From Prorocentrum cordatum (lineage: Eukaryota; Sar; Dinophyceae; Prorocentrales; Prorocentraceae), in contig CAUYUJ010018067.1 of the NCBI GenBank assembly GCA_963575745.1, positions 1 to 64,000 on the forward strand: a stretch of 64,000 bases of DNA. The letters are read 5' to 3'. Both the position numbers and the translations under genes were made by a program. How positions within the stretch are numbered: the stretch's first letter is position 1; every line of letters starts with the position of its first letter. Of this stretch, positions 60,880 to 64,000 are shown piece after piece. The notes under the pieces were generated by a model. The model had not been told where the DNA came from. It did not search any database and worked only from the letters and a program-made list of their open reading frames with translations.

Positions 60880-61690
60880 ATATTGTGCATTTGGCCTTTC
60901 CGAACTTAAGTTGTCAATTTCACAGCTTGCGCAAGTATCCCGCCCGCCCACCCCCGAGTTATTTTGCAAACCCATGCGGCGGCGATTGCGATGATTGCTC
61001 GGCGTTGGCTTGGGCGTCGCCGCGGTCGCGCTAGCGCGCGTGCTCGCGCGCGCTGCTGCCAGCTGGTTTATCGCGACGGCCGCGGCCGCGGTGGCGCTGG
61101 CAGCAGGGCACTTCCCATGGTATGCGCGCGCGGACGACGCGCGAGAGTACCCCACATGGTATTATTGGAGTGCCCCCCCAGCACGCACGCCAGGACGTTC
61201 GACCGATTTCGACATGCGGCGCGAGAGGCCTGTTCGGCAGAATGTAATGAACACGTTGGGACATTTGGTGTTCTTGAGATTTCGCAAGGCCGCGAACGCA
61301 AGCTTTCTTGACAACTGATGTTGCGAAACAGTGTTGTTTTCGGGGCATTATATTTTGTAATCAGTGCGACACTTTTGGTTTTGAGGGATTTAGACATGCG
61401 CGCGTGGCGACGCGCGCGTGTGAGTTTCGGCCCGTTTTGTGCAAACGTGGGTTCTTGCGACAACGCGCGCAGGGGCGTTCTTCCGATCTCGACACGCGCG
61501 CGCAACGAACCCGCTTGTTAGCATGTCGTTGCAATTCTGATAAACCGGTGGTTTTCTTCAGGATTCGCAAGAACGCGGGCGCATGTTTATTTTTCCCGGG
61601 AAGTTCCTGTTGCGAAGCCACATCTGCACATCCCAATGTACTTCATATTTTTTCGGGGCGCTCGATTTTGAATTTCTTACGACTTCTCAG
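60880..61690 (+). repeat. R5, copy 3
   Basis: Starts near AAGTTGTCAATTTCACAGC and contains AACCCATGCGGCGGCGATTG (as in copy 1) and GACATGCGCGCGTGGCGACG. It has no poly(T) at the end. Confidence 0.7.
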
Positions 61691-61739
61691 GTTTTATTTA
61701 ATCGCTTCGCTCATTCCGCCGGCCCGTATTGTGCCATCG

Positions 61740-62490
61740 CAGGCGTTGGCTTGCGCGTTCGTGGCCTCTTGGAGCCTCGTTGGGGCTGTTTGGGGCCTCT
61801 TGGCGCCTCTTTTTAGGCCTCTTGGAGAACTCGGGAGGCCTCCAGGGGGCCTCCTGAGCTCTCGTGACGGTCTCTTGGGGGGCTTTCGGCGGGCTTTTGG
61901 CGGTATTTGTTGGTCCTCTTGGGGCCTGGGGCCTGACGTTGTTGGTCCTCTTGGGGCCTCACGGGAGCTTATTGGGGCGTCTTGGGGGTGTCTTGGAGAG
62001 TCTCTTGGGGCCTCTTTCGGGGTCCTGGGCGCCTTCTGGGGCGGAGGGCTCGATTTTTCAGTTCTCGGTTCCCTTCTTGAGCCCCTCTTGGGCCCGTCTT
62101 GGGGCCTCTTGGTCCGCCTTGGGCGGCACTTGGGCCGTCTGGGGGGCGCTCTTGGGCCGCTCCGGGGCCGTCTTGGGAGCCTCGTGGGCCGTCTTGGAGC
62201 AGTCTTGAAGGCCTCTTGGGCCCTCTTGGAGCGTCCGGAAGCGAAAAGGCCAGAACGCAAAAAAACATCGAAAAAACCAATGAAAATCAACGATTTTGGC
62301 AACTTGGGGCCCTCTTCGGAGGCCTCTTGGAAGGCCCTTGGAGCGTCTTGGAGGCCTCTTGGGCTGTCTTGGGGCCATTGGGGCGTCTTCGGGCGATCTT
62401 TGGCCGTCTCGGGCCTCTCTTGGACCGTCTAGAAAACTTCTCGGGGCCCTCTTGGACCGATCTGGAGCCCTCTTGGACTCCGAAACAGAA
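61740..62490 (+). repeat. CTTGGGG-array element, subfamily B, copy 4
   Basis: Arrays at 61760-62040, an interruption with GGGCTCGATTTTTCAGTTCT, then arrays to 62230. A junction GGAGCGTCCGGAAGCGAAAAGG follows, then a further array to 62480. Confidence 0.7.
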
Positions 62491-62639
62491 CTCCGGCATC
62501 TCTCTGACCCGACTTGCCGGGACCTTGCCGGGGTACTTTTCGTCCGGGGACCCCCAGGGGCCGCCCCGCGCGCGCGAACTAGAAATACTGTTAACCAGGT
62601 ACCGGAGATCTTAGCACGCCCTGGCCCGTTGGGCCGGCG

Positions 62640-62860
62640 AATTGTAGGATGTCGGCCTGCGCGCGACGACGCACGCGTGTGCACTTCCCGCGGTTTTTTT
62701 GGTTGCAAGGGATTTTTGGAAATAGATGAGTTTTCATAAACGAGTCGGCGTGTATAGCATTTTTTGCAGGGAGAGGGACAGGGCGATACCGGATTGGCTC
62801 GGATGGTGCGAGTTCATATTCAGGCTGGACAGTGGGGCAATATTCAATGTACATTGCAAT
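62640..62860 (+). repeat. R5-related 3' fragment
   Basis: GATGTCGGCCTGCGCGCGAC, ATGAGTTTTCATAAACGAG and GGATTGGCTCGGATGGTGCG match the order seen at 60600-60780. Confidence 0.55.
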
Positions 62861-62934
62861 GCCACAAGAGTGACTTTTAAGTCCAGAGGGGGAAAGGGGT
62901 TTAGGTTTTAATATGTTGTCAGAAACAAGAAGAT

Positions 62935-63045
62935 ATGTGGAGCAACCTATGCGGTGCAATCTGTGTTGGGCAACCTATGTTGTGCAACATATAGTTTGCA
63001 CTCCATGTTGTGCAATACATGTTTTGCAATGTGTGTGGTGCAGTC
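62935..63045 (-). repeat. TGTGCAAC(C/A)TATGT short tandem repeats
   Basis: About eight degenerate 13-15-bp units, the reverse complement of the 54255-54535 array unit. Confidence 0.7.
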
Positions 63046-63054
63046 TTTCCTGCG

Positions 63055-63285
63055 GCGACGAGGCGGCGACGGCGACCACGGAACCGCCAGACCGGCAGCC
63101 AGGCCCAGACAACGGGGGGCGGCGACGAGGCGGCGACGCGGCGGCGACGAGGCGGCGACGGGGCGGCGACGGTGACCACGGAACCGCCAGACCGGCACCC
63201 ACGTCCAGACGAAGGGCGGCGACGTGGCGGCGACGGGGTGGCGACGGCGACCACGGAGCCGCCAGACCGGCAGGCAGGCTCAGAT
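63055..63285. repeat. GGCGAC-rich minisatellite, three units
   Basis: ACCACGGAACCGCCAGACCG recurs near 63075, 63176 and 63251, separated by GGCGGCGACGAG repeats. Confidence 0.8.
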
Positions 63286-63787
63286 CCGTTAGAGCAAGAA
63301 GTAAGAATTTTTAATGGCAAGCATTGCTTGGGGAAAAGAAAAGCCTCTACCATCCTTCCCTCCCAGGATGAACGCCTCCTCCTGGGGCTCTGCACTAATT
63401 CTTCTTCCATTCTAATTCTGAGTATTCCAGCCAGCAGGTCCTTCCATCACTGTCAGATGATACTATGCGCGCTCACTCGTTTGTTTTAAAAGGGCATTTT
63501 CCAATAATACGTTGCAATCAAAGGCGCAAAATCCGCACGCGCGCGCACATGCCATCGACATGATGCCAAACAAACCAGTTCTGCCAGCGTTAAAGAAACC
63601 TAGATTGTTCATCACACATGTTGCAGGCAGATGTTTTAATTCGCGCGCTTGCTGATATAATTGGAAACCCATATGGTTCTTCCAATCTCGCGCGGAACCC
63701 GCATGCTCATCTCACCACGGGGTGCATCCGCGTTGATTTAGCATGCGCCCAGTGCACGAATCTGTACCGAATGATATCAGGAGGGGA
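63286..63787. other. No gene recognised
   Basis: Lower-GC unique sequence. A short open frame (QEVRIFNGKHCLGKRKAS) has no support. Confidence 0.35.
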
Positions 63788-63895
63788 AAAAACACAGACA
63801 CAATTAATCGTCGACTCCCAGGAAAATATAGGAAAATATGGGAAGTGGGGGTGTGTATTTATTTTTGTGTCCTGGGGCCCCTTCACAATAGCATC
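63788..63895 (+). repeat. Dispersed repeat R1, copy D
   Basis: AAACACAGACACAATTAATC to TGTGTATTTATTTTTGTGTC and GGGGCCCCTTCACA. It lacks the GAAGACGGAAACCC section found in copies A-C. Confidence 0.75.
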
Positions 63896-64000
63896 CAGGC
63901 TGCACGCGCGCGCCGCCACGCGTGTGTCGAAGTTCTTCTTAAATCAATGTCCTTCGAAGTAGTTTAAGATGGAGCTCCCCAAAAGCCCATGACACAACCC

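Overview
This is nuclear DNA from a eukaryote, most probably a dinoflagellate. Reasons: the spliced genes use GC-AG and GA-AG introns as well as GT-AG ones; GC content is high; many dispersed and tandem repeat families are present; a DIRS-like retroelement carries a cytosine-methyltransferase-like domain; and two proteins contain the KRPAA/RRPAA-type tracts common in dinoflagellate proteins. I cannot name the species. I saw no spliced-leader relic and no rRNA gene.

Layout. 1-6.5 kb is a decayed DIRS-like retroelement (leader, gag-like, RT/RNase H, tyrosine recombinase, C5-methyltransferase-like domain) with a 3' direct-repeat pair. 6.5-23.9 kb is a repeat landscape. It holds modular CTTGGGG-rich elements, GAT and GGA microsatellites, several families of 100-250 bp dispersed repeats, a clear MITE at 23.17 kb, one damaged gene (8.7-10.0 kb), a tRNA-like remnant and a zinc-finger fragment. 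23.9-27.9 kb is a composite satellite of GGTTCC hexamers alternating with a conserved spacer.

28.4-47.7 kb is a gene island. It contains a 15-exon gene (28.38-34.25 kb, +), an intronless gene (34.5-35.9, -), two small head-to-head coiled-coil genes each with one GC-AG intron (36.95-37.39, -; 37.8-38.55, +), two oppositely oriented YDxKG-repeat paralogues (40.2-41.5, -; 42.2-43.4, +), a proline/glycine-repeat gene (43.5-44.1, -), an unassigned exon (44.6-44.9, -) and a 757-residue protein gene with a GA-AG intron (45.2-47.6, -). No product has a function I recognise. Several carry basic, nuclear-localisation-like tracts and acidic or low-complexity repeats.

48.1-64 kb is again repeats: a second GGTTCC satellite with a different spacer, a 1.6-kb TATG/GCAT array, more CTTGGGG elements, a 208-bp MITE, and a roughly 1-kb unit present in at least three degenerate copies with long poly(T) tracts.

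The most unusual signal is the concentration of perfect or near-perfect palindromes in the gene island. Eight of them lie in introns of the 15-exon gene and none in its exons. Another 52-bp palindrome has the start codon of the next gene at its centre. A separate array holds eight 27-bp hairpins at a strict 33-bp period. All exon models are reading-frame inferences made by hand; junction phases are consistent but no transcript evidence was available.
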